From: Methanolinea mesophila
GTDB taxonomy: Archaea > Halobacteriota > Methanomicrobia > Methanomicrobiales > Methanospirillaceae
DNA: 64,000 nt
NCBI RefSeq assembly: GCF_017873855.1
Contig: NZ_JAGGKR010000001.1
Span: 1-64,000, forward strand
Direction of reading: 5' to 3'
The translations under genes were made by a program, and so were the position numbers. Shown here piece by piece: positions 1-8,768 of this stretch. The notes under the pieces were generated by a model. That model saw only the letters and a list, made by a program, of their open reading frames with translations. It ran no database searches and had not been told where the DNA came from. Numbering within the stretch: the first letter of the stretch is position 1; every line of letters starts with the position of its first letter.

Positions 1-231
1 GATTCATGTACCGACAATACCGACACTGATCCATCGGTCGATCACCCCTTTGGGAACTCCGATTCATGTACCGACAATACCGACACTGATCCATCCGTCG
101 ATCACCCCTTTGGGAACTCCGATCACATTGCCGACTCGATATCTTTACGATACCGTGAATCCGACCTTCACCCGTCCGTCGATCACCCCCGTGGGAACCC
201 CGATCCCTGCACTACTCAAGATGTTTGTTGA
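1..231. repeat. 60-bp tandem repeats, cut by the left edge
   Basis: Positions 1-60 and 61-120 are copies of the same 60-bp unit differing at one base (position 36 G, position 96 C). A diverged third unit follows from 121 and keeps the end motif GTCGATCACCCC near 178-190. The period is a multiple of three and two plus-strand frames stay open across it: frame 1 (units like DSCTDNTDTDPSVDHPFGNS, stop at 229-231) and frame 2 (units like IHVPTIPTLIHPSITPLGTP, stop at 242-244). It could be the repetitive C-terminus of a gene starting left of the window, or a non-coding minisatellite. The sequence does not decide this. Confidence 0.75.
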
Positions 232-256
232 CCACGTGGGTTGATCCTGGAATTTC

Positions 257-339
257 TGTCCAGTAAAAATTTAGTGTAAATCCGATTGTTAAAAACCAGA
301 ATTTTTTCCAAATAATTCTTCCACTCTTCCTACTGGACA
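257..339. repeat. 9-bp inverted repeat around an AT-rich spacer
   Basis: TGTCCAGTA at 257-265 is exactly inverted as TACTGGACA at 331-339 around a 65-bp AT-rich loop. The gap 232-570 holds no convincing gene. The inverted repeat could be a degraded mobile element end, a protein-binding site or chance. No flanking target-site duplication was seen. Confidence 0.35.
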
Positions 340-570
340 AAAGGACGAAGGCAGAGCCGCGGGAAAAAATCACTTTCTATGTAAAAAACGTTTCCCGCAT
401 CAGGTCGCACGGGTTTGACCATGTAAGGGTTGCCCGCAATCGCGAAACGCAGGTAACGTCGCGATCGAACGATTTGAAACCCACAAAAAATGGTAAAAGT
501 TCGGCCCTGCCGGGTCGGAACTCACAGGGATCCGGCCCGGAGAGGCACGGGGGTTCCCCCTGCCCCTTCC

Positions 571-3500
571 TTATCCGTTCTCCCCCTCTGCCCAACGGAA
601 GGCACCGTCGGGAACCGTGATCTCGAACCGTGCACCTGTTCCAATTCCGCTCGTCTCCAGGATAGTAATGCCGGTGATGGCCAGGATCTCACGGGAGAGG
701 AACAGGCCAAGCCCTGTATGTTTGCCGTGCCCCCGTTCGAAAAGGTGCAACTTGTCCTCGGCGGTTATCCCTTCCCCGTCATCCTCGCAGACGATCACCT
801 CGGTATCCCCGGAGCGACGGGCGGAGAACCTGATATTCGTCATCTTCGACCCGCCGTAGCGAAGGGCGTTGTCGATCAGGTTGAAGAAGACCTTCTCGAG
901 GAGCGGATCGGCATAGACTTCCAGCCCGGTAAATTCCACCTTCACGTCACAGTCCCTCATGGGAAGGCCCGACATCGCACCGACGATGGTCGTACGCACG
1001 TCCTGCCATACGGGGGAAGTCACCCCCATGTCCTGGTAGTCCCGGGTGAAGAGGATCTGGCGCTCGATGGCTTCGGTTACCTGCTCTTCCTTCCGGATAA
1101 ATTCCGCCAGTTCCGGGACCATGGGGACCTCGTGGGAGAGCTCCAGGTAGCCCTTCAGCGCGGTCACCTGGTTGATGATATCGTGCCTGGTGATGCTCGA
1201 GAGCAGGTTGAGCTTCCGGTTCACGACCTGGAGCGCGAGTTCTGTCCGCTTCCGGTCCTGGATGTCGTAACACGCACCGAGATACCCGGAGAAATTTCCT
1301 TCAAGGTCGTAAAAGGGTTTCCCTGATGCCAGGATCCAGTGATAGGTTCCGTCATGGCTCTTGAGACGAAACTCCATCTCGAACGTCTTTTTCGCCTGGA
1401 ACGACCTGCGGTAGGTTTCTTCGACCGCCGCACGGTCATCGGGGTGGACGCCGTCCTTCCATCCGTCATGGTATTCCTGCTCCAGGCTCCTGCCGGTAAA
1501 TGAGAGCCATTCCCTGTTGAAATAGTCGAACGTGCCTGACAGGTCCGAACGCCAGACCGGGTTTGGAAAATCGTCGAAGAGCTTGAGGTAATAATCCCTT
1601 GATCTCCGGATGGTCTCCTCGACCGCCTTGAGCCTGGTCACGTCCACCACGATGACCCCGATCCCGATGGTCCTGCCCCCCCGGATCCGGATGGGGTAGA
1701 GATTGGCCAGAAATCTCTGCGCCATGACCGAACGCGGAACATCCTCGCCGGGAACGTCGATCCCGGTAACCGGAACCCCGTTACTGAGTACCTGTGTGAA
1801 TATGGGTCCCAGTGCCGGCCAGTAGTCCGGGATAAGTTCGACGAGCATCTTACCGGTCTGTTCGTTGCGCGGGACCGGGCTGAACCCTGCCAGAGCTGAA
1901 TTTGTAATGATCACCCTGAAATCCGTATCCACGAACCCGAACCCTATCGGGGAGTTCTCGAACAGGGTGGTGTACAATGCGAGAGATTCCTCTGCTGTTT
2001 TTTTTGCCTCCGAAAGGGCGATTTCGGCCCGTTTTCTCGGGGTGATGTCCTGGTTGGCCCCGTGAGTCTTCACCGTTTTCCCTTCCGCGTCCTTCGTTAT
2101 CCGGATTCGGACCACGATAAAGCGTATCTCGCCGTCCCTCCGTATGATCCGGTGCTCCACCTCCGATACGTAGTCCGGGTCTGTGGCCGTGATTGCCTTT
2201 TCGACCTCATGTGCGACCACCCCTGAATCGTCGGGGTGCACGAATTCCCGGGCGTACACCTCCGCGGACATGGTGTACCCTCCCTCGCGTTCGGCACTGG
2301 TCCCGTAGAGTGCGTAAAAACGGTCGTTAAAGGTGAAGATCCCGGATGGGACATCGAACTCCCAGTCGGCCATATGCGCCTGGTCCATGGCTTCCTCGAG
2401 GAAGAAATTGCTTTTTTTCAGGGCGGCCTCGGCCTCTGCCCGCTCGGTGATATCCTGGGTCACGCCGAAGGCCTTGATCGTTCTTCCCCCGTCATCCTTG
2501 GTGATCCTCACCCGCACGGTGACGTAGCGGATCACCCCGTCCCTGCGGAGGATCCGGTGCTCGGACTCGGAGATAAACCCCGGGTCTTTGGTGTGCAACG
2601 CCTTCTCCACCTCGCGGCCGATGATACCCGCGTCCTCGGGGTAGAGGAACTCATGGATATAGGTCCCGGTCGGCATGGTGTACCCTCCCTCGCGTTCTGC
2701 GCTGGTCCCATGCAGGGCGTAGAACCGGTCGTTGAACGTGAAGACCCCTTTTTGGGGGTCGGCTTCCCAATAGGCCATGTGAGCCTGGTCCAGGGCATCC
2801 TCGAGCAGGGAATGGCTCTCTTGCAGGGCCTCCTCCGTCTCTTTCCGTTCGGTGACATCACGGATCGACTCTATTGCCCCTGCAATCTTCCCCTCGTCAT
2901 CGTAAACAGGACTCGCCTTCCCCCAGAGGACTTGTTTTCTCCCGTCCGGACGGGAAATGGTCACTTCTGCGATGAGGATTTCACGGTCCTTCCGGATTAC
3001 TCCGGGGTACATCTCGGTTACCCCGGGGCCGGGATCGAGGACCATATCTATCAGTATCGGGCGCCGTTTGCCATAGAACGGGATGGCGTACTCCTGGTTT
3101 CCCTTCCCGATCATCTCATCGGCACCAACACCCGTGAGCTCCTCCATGGCCCGGTTCCAGGTGATCACCACCCCCTGCCGGTCGACCACGAGGACCGCGT
3201 CGGGGATAAAGTCGATAATATCGGAGAGCCGTCGTTCCGACTGCTTCAGCGCCTGTTCGGCGATCTCCCTTCTTGCGATATCGTTACTGAGCGCTTCAGT
3301 CCGCTCCTGCACCCGCTTTTCCAGATCTTCCCTCGACTTCCTCAACTGCGCATCGACGACCCGCCGTTCGGCGACCACTGCGATGAGGATTATTCCGGTC
3401 ATGCTGGTGATGGCGATAAATCCCTCGGTGGTGAACAGCTGGATGGCCAGGGTCTGGCCGGAGAACGGCCCGGTCCCGGTGATCACCGCCCTGACGGCGA

Positions 3501-4245
3501 AGACCCCCGCGAGGGCCGATGCGGCGGTGACATGCCGTTCGCCGAGCCGGAAGACCGCCCACACGATAAAGATCAGGACCACGTAGGGCATCCCCCTCGT
3601 GATTGCCGGGGAGAATCCGGTAGAGAAGATGAAATACGCCGTGAACACCAGGGCGACATAAAAAAGGGCGTATTCGGTGAGATATCTCGTTGGGAACTTC
3701 AGGGCGGAAGGTCTGGACCAGGAGATAATGAGCGGAGTCGCGACGAGGATTCCCATAACGTCTCCGACCCACCAGATGGCGGCATTCGCTGCATACTCCC
3801 CGGGAAGGATCGCGCCGAACGCGTAGAGCGTGGATACTCCCGTGACGGCTGCTGCGGTGCAGGCGACTCCGGTCCCGAGGGCAAACCCGGCAACCCCGGA
3901 GAGTCTGCAGTAAAACGGCCCGGATCCTGAGATCCTCTGCACCACGGTATAGAAGATCCATGCCTCCGCAACGTTTCCGAGACCGTAGAAAACCAGGATA
4001 GTGGGGGAAAGTCCGGTATAGAGGTTTCCGATGACCTCGCCGAGCCATACCCCGGGTAAAATTCTCGGCCCGAATAAGAGAACGGCCGCCGCGGCTATTC
4101 CCGTCGGGAGCCAGATCGTGCTGATATTCCCCTCGCCGATGGAAAAGAACAGGCTGAGCCTCGCAAAAACTACGTATGCGATGACGAGAACTGCATTCCG
4201 CACGAGGTCCGCACGATATTTTTTCAGGTCAGGTAACAGGGGCAC
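571..4245 (-). CDS. MASE1-anchored sensor histidine kinase with about five PAS domains
   Basis: The 1224-residue protein opens with a MASE1-like membrane sensor (about residues 10-300, with the hallmark STIWLPTG). A short coiled coil and about five PAS/PAC units (about 335-1005) follow. PAS 2 and 3 are near-duplicates sharing FTFNDRFYAL and GTSAEREGGYTM. The dimerisation helix has the H-box ITRHDIINQ (His about 1021), followed by an HATPase_c domain with N box NLIDNALRYGG and G boxes DDGEGI and GLGLFLSREI. MASE1 is a known integral-membrane sensory domain; the signal and partner are unknown. No response regulator is adjacent, so this is probably an orphan kinase. The ATG at 4245 starts right before the first membrane helix. 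Confidence 0.93.
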   Translation of the reverse strand: MPLLPDLKKYRADLVRNAVLVIAYVVFARLSLFFSIGEGNISTIWLPTGIAAAAVLLFGPRILPGVWLGEVIGNLYTGLSPTILVFYGLGNVAEAWIFYTVVQRISGSGPFYCRLSGVAGFALGTGVACTAAAVTGVSTLYAFGAILPGEYAANAAIWWVGDVMGILVATPLIISWSRPSALKFPTRYLTEYALFYVALVFTAYFIFSTGFSPAITRGMPYVVLIFIVWAVFRLGERHVTAASALAGVFAVRAVITGTGPFSGQTLAIQLFTTEGFIAITSMTGIILIAVVAERRVVDAQLRKSREDLEKRVQERTEALSNDIARREIAEQALKQSERRLSDIIDFIPDAVLVVDRQGVVITWNRAMEELTGVGADEMIGKGNQEYAIPFYGKRRPILIDMVLDPGPGVTEMYPGVIRKDREILIAEVTISRPDGRKQVLWGKASPVYDDEGKIAGAIESIRDVTERKETEEALQESHSLLEDALDQAHMAYWEADPQKGVFTFNDRFYALHGTSAEREGGYTMPTGTYIHEFLYPEDAGIIGREVEKALHTKDPGFISESEHRILRRDGVIRYVTVRVRITKDDGGRTIKAFGVTQDITERAEAEAALKKSNFFLEEAMDQAHMADWEFDVPSGIFTFNDRFYALYGTSAEREGGYTMSAEVYAREFVHPDDSGVVAHEVEKAITATDPDYVSEVEHRIIRRDGEIRFIVVRIRITKDAEGKTVKTHGANQDITPRKRAEIALSEAKKTAEESLALYTTLFENSPIGFGFVDTDFRVIITNSALAGFSPVPRNEQTGKMLVELIPDYWPALGPIFTQVLSNGVPVTGIDVPGEDVPRSVMAQRFLANLYPIRIRGGRTIGIGVIVVDVTRLKAVEETIRRSRDYYLKLFDDFPNPVWRSDLSGTFDYFNREWLSFTGRSLEQEYHDGWKDGVHPDDRAAVEETYRRSFQAKKTFEMEFRLKSHDGTYHWILASGKPFYDLEGNFSGYLGACYDIQDRKRTELALQVVNRKLNLLSSITRHDIINQVTALKGYLELSHEVPMVPELAEFIRKEEQVTEAIERQILFTRDYQDMGVTSPVWQDVRTTIVGAMSGLPMRDCDVKVEFTGLEVYADPLLEKVFFNLIDNALRYGGSKMTNIRFSARRSGDTEVIVCEDDGEGITAEDKLHLFERGHGKHTGLGLFLSREILAITGITILETSGIGTGARFEITVPDGAFRWAEGENG

Positions 4246-4398
4246 TCCTCCTCGGGCCAGGAATATTCCGGGGATAACAGGTCAGGCGGTATGAGGGAAT
4301 ATTATCCCGGATATGAAAAATCTTCTCCGGGAAACCAGGGACTGACCGTGCCACCGGTAATCCCGGAAAAAAAGGGGCCGATCCAAGGACAGGATCGA

Positions 4399-4902
4399 TC
4401 AGGGACCCGGGTTTATCGACTGGAACGGCACGATCTCGTCGTATACCTTAATCCTTCCTACCTGTGGCGCGGTCACCCAGATCTCCACCCGGTTATTGTA
4501 TACGCTGCAGGGGAAGGTGACATTCTGCCCCATGTAGAACGGCGCATACATGGACTGGGTCTGCACGTTGCCGTCCGGAGTCGTAAGACTCACGTCGGCC
4601 TGGGAGTCGAGGTTAAACCCGTTCCCACCCCGGATGGAGACCATCATGATCGGGTTTGCGGTGTTGCCGTTGCTCTGTACCTGGAAATCAAGCGAGTACT
4701 GGGGCGGCAGGGCCTGGGTAGGACCCGGGGTGCCGAGCCCGGAGGTCGGTATGGTCACCGGGGCGGAGGTAGGTACCGTAGTCTGAATCGGGGTAGGAGT
4801 CGGCGTCGGTGTCGCCGGTGGCTGGGGGTTCTGGACGCAGCCCGCCGAGAAGATCATTCCGGCGGCAAGCACAAGGGCCAGGATAAGTACTAAACGCTTC
4901 AT
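4399..4902 (-). CDS. secreted lipoprotein of unknown function
   Basis: I place the start at ATG 4902, giving 167 residues. The N-terminus MKRLVLILALVLAAG is a signal peptide followed by the lipobox-like FSAGC, then a Pro/Thr-rich linker typical of methanogen surface proteins, then a compact beta-rich domain of about 100 residues containing SIRGGNGFNLDSQADVSL and YNNRVEIWVTAP. It is probably lipid-anchored outside the membrane. The reading frame stays open upstream of 4902, but that extension is not protein-like and overlaps the next upstream region. I recognise no named family. The C-terminal domain may bind a ligand or partner, but nothing visible shows which. Confidence 0.8.
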   Translation of the reverse strand: MKRLVLILALVLAAGMIFSAGCVQNPQPPATPTPTPTPIQTTVPTSAPVTIPTSGLGTPGPTQALPPQYSLDFQVQSNGNTANPIMMVSIRGGNGFNLDSQADVSLTTPDGNVQTQSMYAPFYMGQNVTFPCSVYNNRVEIWVTAPQVGRIKVYDEIVPFQSINPGP

Positions 4903-5032
4903 GATGCATGATGGGGTAAACGAGAAGGATAAGCCTATCGGTACATTTTTCCTACAGGAAACGGTTGGCCGCCGTGAGAACAGAAGCGGGTGAAACGGAT
5001 AATAATGGGTAAAAGGTAGGAAATAGGATGAT

Positions 5033-5239
5033 TCAGACGGATTTTGCCGCCAGATCGATGTCCTCTTCCTTGATGGTCTTCCTGCCCGCGTGGAGCGCAA
5101 GTTTGTTCGCTTCACGGGTCAGGTTGCCGATATAGTCCTCAGCCTTTGCCACAAGTGCCGCAGCGGCATCGCTGCCGACACGCTCTGCTCCACTGTTCTT
5201 TGCAATTCTAACAACTGCAGCTACTGGTAAATCTGCCAT
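5033..5239 (-). CDS. archaeal histone (HMf family)
   Basis: This 68-residue protein has a single histone fold: LPVAAVVRIAKNSGAERVG, a central helix DAAAALVAKAEDYIGNL, and the C-terminal AGRKTIKEEDIDLA that pairs loops in histone dimers. It wraps and compacts DNA as dimers and larger stacks. ATG 5239 was chosen over a GTG-like start six codons upstream because it gives the usual 66-70 residue length and has the ribosome-binding site GAGGTGG at 5245-5251. A strong TATA element lies upstream. The gene is monocistronic. Confidence 0.95.
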   Translation of the reverse strand: MADLPVAAVVRIAKNSGAERVGSDAAAALVAKAEDYIGNLTREANKLALHAGRKTIKEEDIDLAAKSV

Positions 5240-5272
5240 TTTAGCCACCTCACACAATGTGCAACAATTATA

Positions 5273-5287
5273 GATTTAAACCTTTCG
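5273..5287 (-). promoter_or_regulatory. BRE/TATA promoter of the histone gene
   Basis: Read on the minus strand, CGAAAGG (5281-5287, BRE-like) is followed by TTTAAATC (5273-5280). The box centre is about 25 bp from the expected transcript start near 5251, giving a very short leader that carries the GAGGTGG ribosome-binding site. Confidence 0.65.
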
Positions 5288-5532
5288 CTGATTTCGACCG
5301 ATTTCACCGATAAAAAAGGCAAAAGTTACGAAACCGGGGAGGGAAAGGGGAAGGAAAATTCCCGGCACCGTGCCCTCTCCCGGATCACTTCTGGTAAAAG
5401 TTACAATGATTAACCCTGAAAAATCACGTATTTTAGCGTTATTCTCCTCAAATTGGCAACAATAGAAAAACGGGCCTTGCAGGACCAGGGGAATTTTTCC
5501 AACAGGTCGCCGCAATTTCAGGTGGTGCGCCC

Positions 5533-5940
5533 TTAATACTCGTCCTGGGGCTTGCTGGTCACCACGTCCTCGACCTCCGGCTCCAGGAGCCATAGCGCTT
5601 CCCGGACCTGTTCCCGTACCCCAGGATCACGGTGGTCACGCATGGTGTCGAGGATGGCAATCATTCCTGCGGAGATCAGCTCCTCCTCACCATCGTTTGC
5701 GGCTATGGCGACGATGATCTCCAGCACCGAGGACACAGTATGCAGGTTCTTATCGAGGAGCCGCTCCTTGAGGACCTCTATCCCCCCCTGGCGGATCATC
5801 TCTTCCGGTCTCCAGTCTTCGTCCTCCGTGTTCATTGCCATTGCTTCCGCAGCCGCTTCCCGGACGTGCCCGTCCGGGTCGTTTAACCGGGTGAGCAGGT
5901 CCCTGGTCAGGTCCCTCTCCATCTGGACGTCTTCTGCCAT
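5533..5940 (-). CDS. HEAT/ARM-repeat-like helical protein
   Basis: The 135-residue protein starts at ATG 5940 behind GGAGGT. The frame could also start 18 codons earlier, but that part is Pro/Gly-rich and unlike the rest. It is almost all helix with repeated patterns such as LLTRLNDPDGHVREAAAEAM, GGIEVLKERLLDKNLHTVSS and ILDTMRDHRDPGVREQVREA, typical of HEAT-like protein-binding scaffolds. It is acidic at both ends. No catalytic motif is seen, and the neighbours do not suggest a specific partner. Confidence 0.8.
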   Translation of the reverse strand: MAEDVQMERDLTRDLLTRLNDPDGHVREAAAEAMAMNTEDEDWRPEEMIRQGGIEVLKERLLDKNLHTVSSVLEIIVAIAANDGEEELISAGMIAILDTMRDHRDPGVREQVREALWLLEPEVEDVVTSKPQDEY

Positions 5941-6616
5941 AGTACCTCCGGGCCCGGACCTCACATGCGGTCGTTCCGGAACCATCGGATCCATACTGGA
6001 CCGTCATTGGTAAAAAAACACATGATCCTCAGATCCAGGTCTCCAGGGCCGGACCCGGGTCATAAGAGGGGTTTGGAATTCCGGTTCCGGCGTATACATC
6101 CTGCCGTTCCACCGTTCAGGGAAGAGCTGTCACAGCCCGGGTCCCGGCACATTGAACCGGGCCCCCGGGGATTCTTGAGGAGGACCGGGTGTCCGTCCCC
6201 CCTGATGATTTCCCTGAACTGCGGGATGCGGTGCGGTATGACCACTTCCGAGGATATGATGTATTCCCGGTTTTTTCCGGATTATCTCCTCATTACAGGT
6301 CGAAACCCTTAACCCCATCCTGTGTGACGTAGTAAGGAATACCTTCGTACCGGACAGGTGCACCGGAAAGTCCTGCAGTCAGGCGATATTTTGGAGCGAG
6401 AAAAGCCGGAAACACACACGCCCGGGGAGCACGGAAAAGACGTGGAAGGTGGAGGGCTTGCCTACAAGTGAGTGGCCCTCTCGAATACCACGATCGGGAC
6501 ATTCACTATATCAACGAATTCGAGGCGGAGAGGGTCAGTGCAAGCCCGCCCCCAAAGAGATCATTCATGAAGCGCAAGAGAGAGTAGTACTCATCATCTG
6601 AACCGAGGGATCACCC
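5941..6616. other. gene-poor spacer before the universal stress protein
   Basis: About 675 bp without a convincing gene. The only item of note is a possible 39-codon reading frame on the plus strand from GTG 6468 to TAG 6585-6587, preceded by GGAGGG. It encodes a plausible hydrophilic stretch (EYHDRDIHYINEFEAER), but it has no recognisable family and could equally be the remnant of a decayed gene. The ribosome-binding site GAGGGAT just before 6617 belongs to the next gene. Confidence 0.3.
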
Positions 6617-7099
6617 ATGCAGGACATATACAAAAAAATTCTTATCGCTACCGACGGGTCGGAGAAGAACCGTGAGGCCCTGAAGGAAGGTCTGAAGATC
6701 GCATCTGCGTGCAACGCGATCGTGTACCTGGTCTACGTGATCGATACGGGCACCATCAGTTCGGTCCCCACCGATGTCGCGGGCGGGAGCATGTACCAGG
6801 TTCTCGAGGAGGAGGGAAGGCGGGCCATGGAGAACGCGGGGATGCTCGCCGGGGACCAGAAGTCAGAGTGTCTCCTCCTCGCGGGAAAACCCGCCCCGGA
6901 GATCATCCGGTTCGCCGGTGAGAACGGCGTCGATCTCATCGTGATCGGGACCAAGGGAAAGACGGGAATAGAACGCCTTCTCCTTGGGAGCGTCGCCGAG
7001 AACATTATCAGGAGTGCCCGCTGCCCGGTGCTGGTAGTGAAATCGAACCCCGAATCCCCCCACGGCGGGAAGCCTGGAAAGAGTACGCGAGAACGGTAA
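6617..7099 (+). CDS. universal stress protein, UspA family
   Basis: The 160-residue protein has the full single-domain UspA fold: the N-terminal strand KKILIATDGSE, an acidic loop DLIVIGTKGK, and the ATP-binding signature G-x2-G-x9-G-S at about residues 111-125 (GTKGKTGIERLLLGS), ending in the strand CPVLVVKS. ATP-binding Usp proteins act as cytoplasmic stress or energy-state responders. The client is unknown. A ribosome-binding site GAGGGAT precedes the ATG. The last ~15 residues (SPHGGKPGKSTRER) are a basic tail beyond the usual domain. Confidence 0.93.
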   Translation: MQDIYKKILIATDGSEKNREALKEGLKIASACNAIVYLVYVIDTGTISSVPTDVAGGSMYQVLEEEGRRAMENAGMLAGDQKSECLLLAGKPAPEIIRFAGENGVDLIVIGTKGKTGIERLLLGSVAENIIRSARCPVLVVKSNPESPHGGKPGKSTRER

Positions 7100-7284
7100 G
7101 AATTTACCTCTAAACTCAGGCAGGACATTCATAACCCCTATTTTCATGAAAACAACATCCTTTCGTCTCACCCGTGTGAAAGGGTATGGTTCGGGAAAAT
7201 CCGTCGGATTTTTTTGAAACAAACAATTATCGATACTTTTATGCTTCCCTTGACGAATTCCTGCCCTACAGGAGTCATTGAGTA

Positions 7285-7962
7285 ATGAAGATAATCGGAC
7301 TGAACGCAAGCCCGCGGGGGGCGGAAAGCAGGACGCTCAAACTGGTCGAGGCCGTCCTCGCCGGTGCCCGGGAGGAGGGTGCCGAGACCGAACTGGTGGA
7401 TATCTACGACCTGAAGATCGAGTACTGCACCGCCTGCGGGGCGTGTTACGCCACCGGCGAGTGCACCCTGATGGACGACTTTCCCGACCTGTTCGAGAGG
7501 ATGCTCGATGCCGACGGGATCGTGCTCGGCTCGCCCAACTATATTGACTCCATCACCGCGCCGCTCAAAGCAGTATTCGACCGGGTCGCCGATGCCATAC
7601 ACTGTCAGATGTTCTCGGGGAAATTCGGGTGCTCCGTCTGCACCGCGGGCGGGAGCGGCCAGGATAAGGTGGTCGAATACATGAATCATACCCTCATGGT
7701 GCTCGGCTGCACGGTGACCGGCGGCGTGGGCGTCGCCATCGGCAGGGACCCGCTCGCACTCGTTCCCGCGGAGGAGGAGTCCTTCAGGCTCGGGAAAAAA
7801 CTGGCCCGGTCGATCCGGGGCGAGCATCGTTACCCGGAACAGGAACAGTTTCACCGGGAACGCAGGGATTATTTCTGCCAGCTGGTGATGGCGAACAAGG
7901 CAGTCTGGCAGCACGAGTACGACTGGTACGCCCAGATGGGGTGGCTCAAAGAAGAAGAGTAA
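7285..7962 (+). CDS. iron-sulfur flavoprotein (Isf-like, flavodoxin fold)
   Basis: The 225-residue protein begins with the FMN-phosphate loop of the NADPH-dependent FMN reductase/Isf family (GLNASPRGAESRT). It then carries the compact cysteine motif C48-x2-C51-x2-C54-x5-C60 that binds a 4Fe-4S cluster in methanogen Isf proteins. SPNYIDSITAPLKAVFDR is the second flavin-contact segment. Isf proteins pass electrons between ferredoxin and acceptors such as O2 or H2O2 in methanogens; that exact role here is inference. A T-rich TATA candidate (ACTTTTATGC near 7236) and AGGAG at 7270 lie upstream. Confidence 0.9.
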   Translation: MKIIGLNASPRGAESRTLKLVEAVLAGAREEGAETELVDIYDLKIEYCTACGACYATGECTLMDDFPDLFERMLDADGIVLGSPNYIDSITAPLKAVFDRVADAIHCQMFSGKFGCSVCTAGGSGQDKVVEYMNHTLMVLGCTVTGGVGVAIGRDPLALVPAEEESFRLGKKLARSIRGEHRYPEQEQFHRERRDYFCQLVMANKAVWQHEYDWYAQMGWLKEEE

Positions 7963-8147
7963 CAGGGCTCGCCCGGCGTATCCCTGTATGAATTTGTACA
8001 ATCTCCTGCGTGATAAAACCGCTCGCACAGGCGGGCTGTCTCCAGGAGGTTCGAACGGGATACGCCGCAGGGAAATGCCGGTGCAGGGCTGTCTCCGGGC
8101 CTGTGCCTTCCGGCCGGAAGACTATCCGCCGGTCCCTGCCCCTGGGT

Positions 8148-8579
8148 TCAGAACGGGATTCCTCTGATCCTGTCCTCTTTTCCGAAGTCCGCCATGGTCC
8201 AGAACCGTGCCTCGCCGTGGGCGATCCGGTAGAGGATGTAGTGCACATCGTCGGGACCGCTGAATATCCCCTGGAGGACCGGACTCTTTCCGAGGATGCG
8301 GGCCTTCATCTCCAGGTCATCGACGAATTCAACGTCCCCGGCGACCCTGAGTACCGTTCCGCCGTCGGATGGGGTCGTTGGGTCGTAGAAACAGGCCTCC
8401 ACGAGGGGGTTGTCCAGGAGCTGGCGGTGCATCCGTTTTCCTTCGACTGTCGCGAAGTAAAACCCGCTCTCTTCGTCCATGACCGATACCGGGCGGACAC
8501 GGGGTTGTCCCTCTTCCCGTGTCGCCATGAAGCATATTCCTGTTTTTCTTGCAAATCCGATTGCATCGCCCAGATTCAT
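8148..8579 (-). CDS. pyridoxamine 5'-phosphate oxidase-family FMN-binding protein
   Basis: The 143-residue split-barrel protein has GICFMATREEGQPRVRPVSV at the N-terminus, the usual first strands of the PPOX/general stress FMN-binding fold, then GFYFATVEGKRMHRQLLDNP and the C-terminal ARFWTMADFG. The family uses FMN or F420 as cofactor; which one applies here cannot be told. Start ATG 8579 is favoured over GTG 8588 because GTGAG sits at a suitable distance only for the ATG. The gene converges with the flavoprotein gene upstream and is probably monocistronic. Confidence 0.85.
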   Translation of the reverse strand: MNLGDAIGFARKTGICFMATREEGQPRVRPVSVMDEESGFYFATVEGKRMHRQLLDNPLVEACFYDPTTPSDGGTVLRVAGDVEFVDDLEMKARILGKSPVLQGIFSGPDDVHYILYRIAHGEARFWTMADFGKEDRIRGIPF

Positions 8580-8768
8580 CGTTCTCACTCACGCGTGAAT
8601 AGATGTTTCAGGTATATGAATGATCCCCTGGCAGGGCGAATACAGCATCGTGCGCCCGGTTAGGGATATGGACCGGGGAATCCTGCGTTCCGGCGGTAAA
8701 GGCAGCGCATTAAAGAGATCTCCCGGACCTGGGTTCGACGGAGCCATACCAATCCTTTTTTTGTCCGC

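Noticed and set aside
1-231. CRISPR array
   Set aside because: Repeats are directly adjacent with no unique spacers; the unit is a 60-bp tandem repeat.
2236-3930. 564-residue plus-strand open frame across the MASE1 kinase
   Set aside because: It is antisense to a strongly supported kinase gene; composition is Gly/Pro/Arg-rich with no domain, as expected for a shadow of G+C-rich coding DNA.
4903-5115. N-terminal extension of the lipoprotein
   Set aside because: It would place 71 unlike residues before a clear signal peptide and overlap the histone gene.
5321-5402. repeated string AAAAGTTAC (5321, 5394, and again near 11712 on the minus strand and 14823)
   Set aside because: Nine AT-rich bases in scattered intergenic spots; no spacing, symmetry or gene association to support a common operator.
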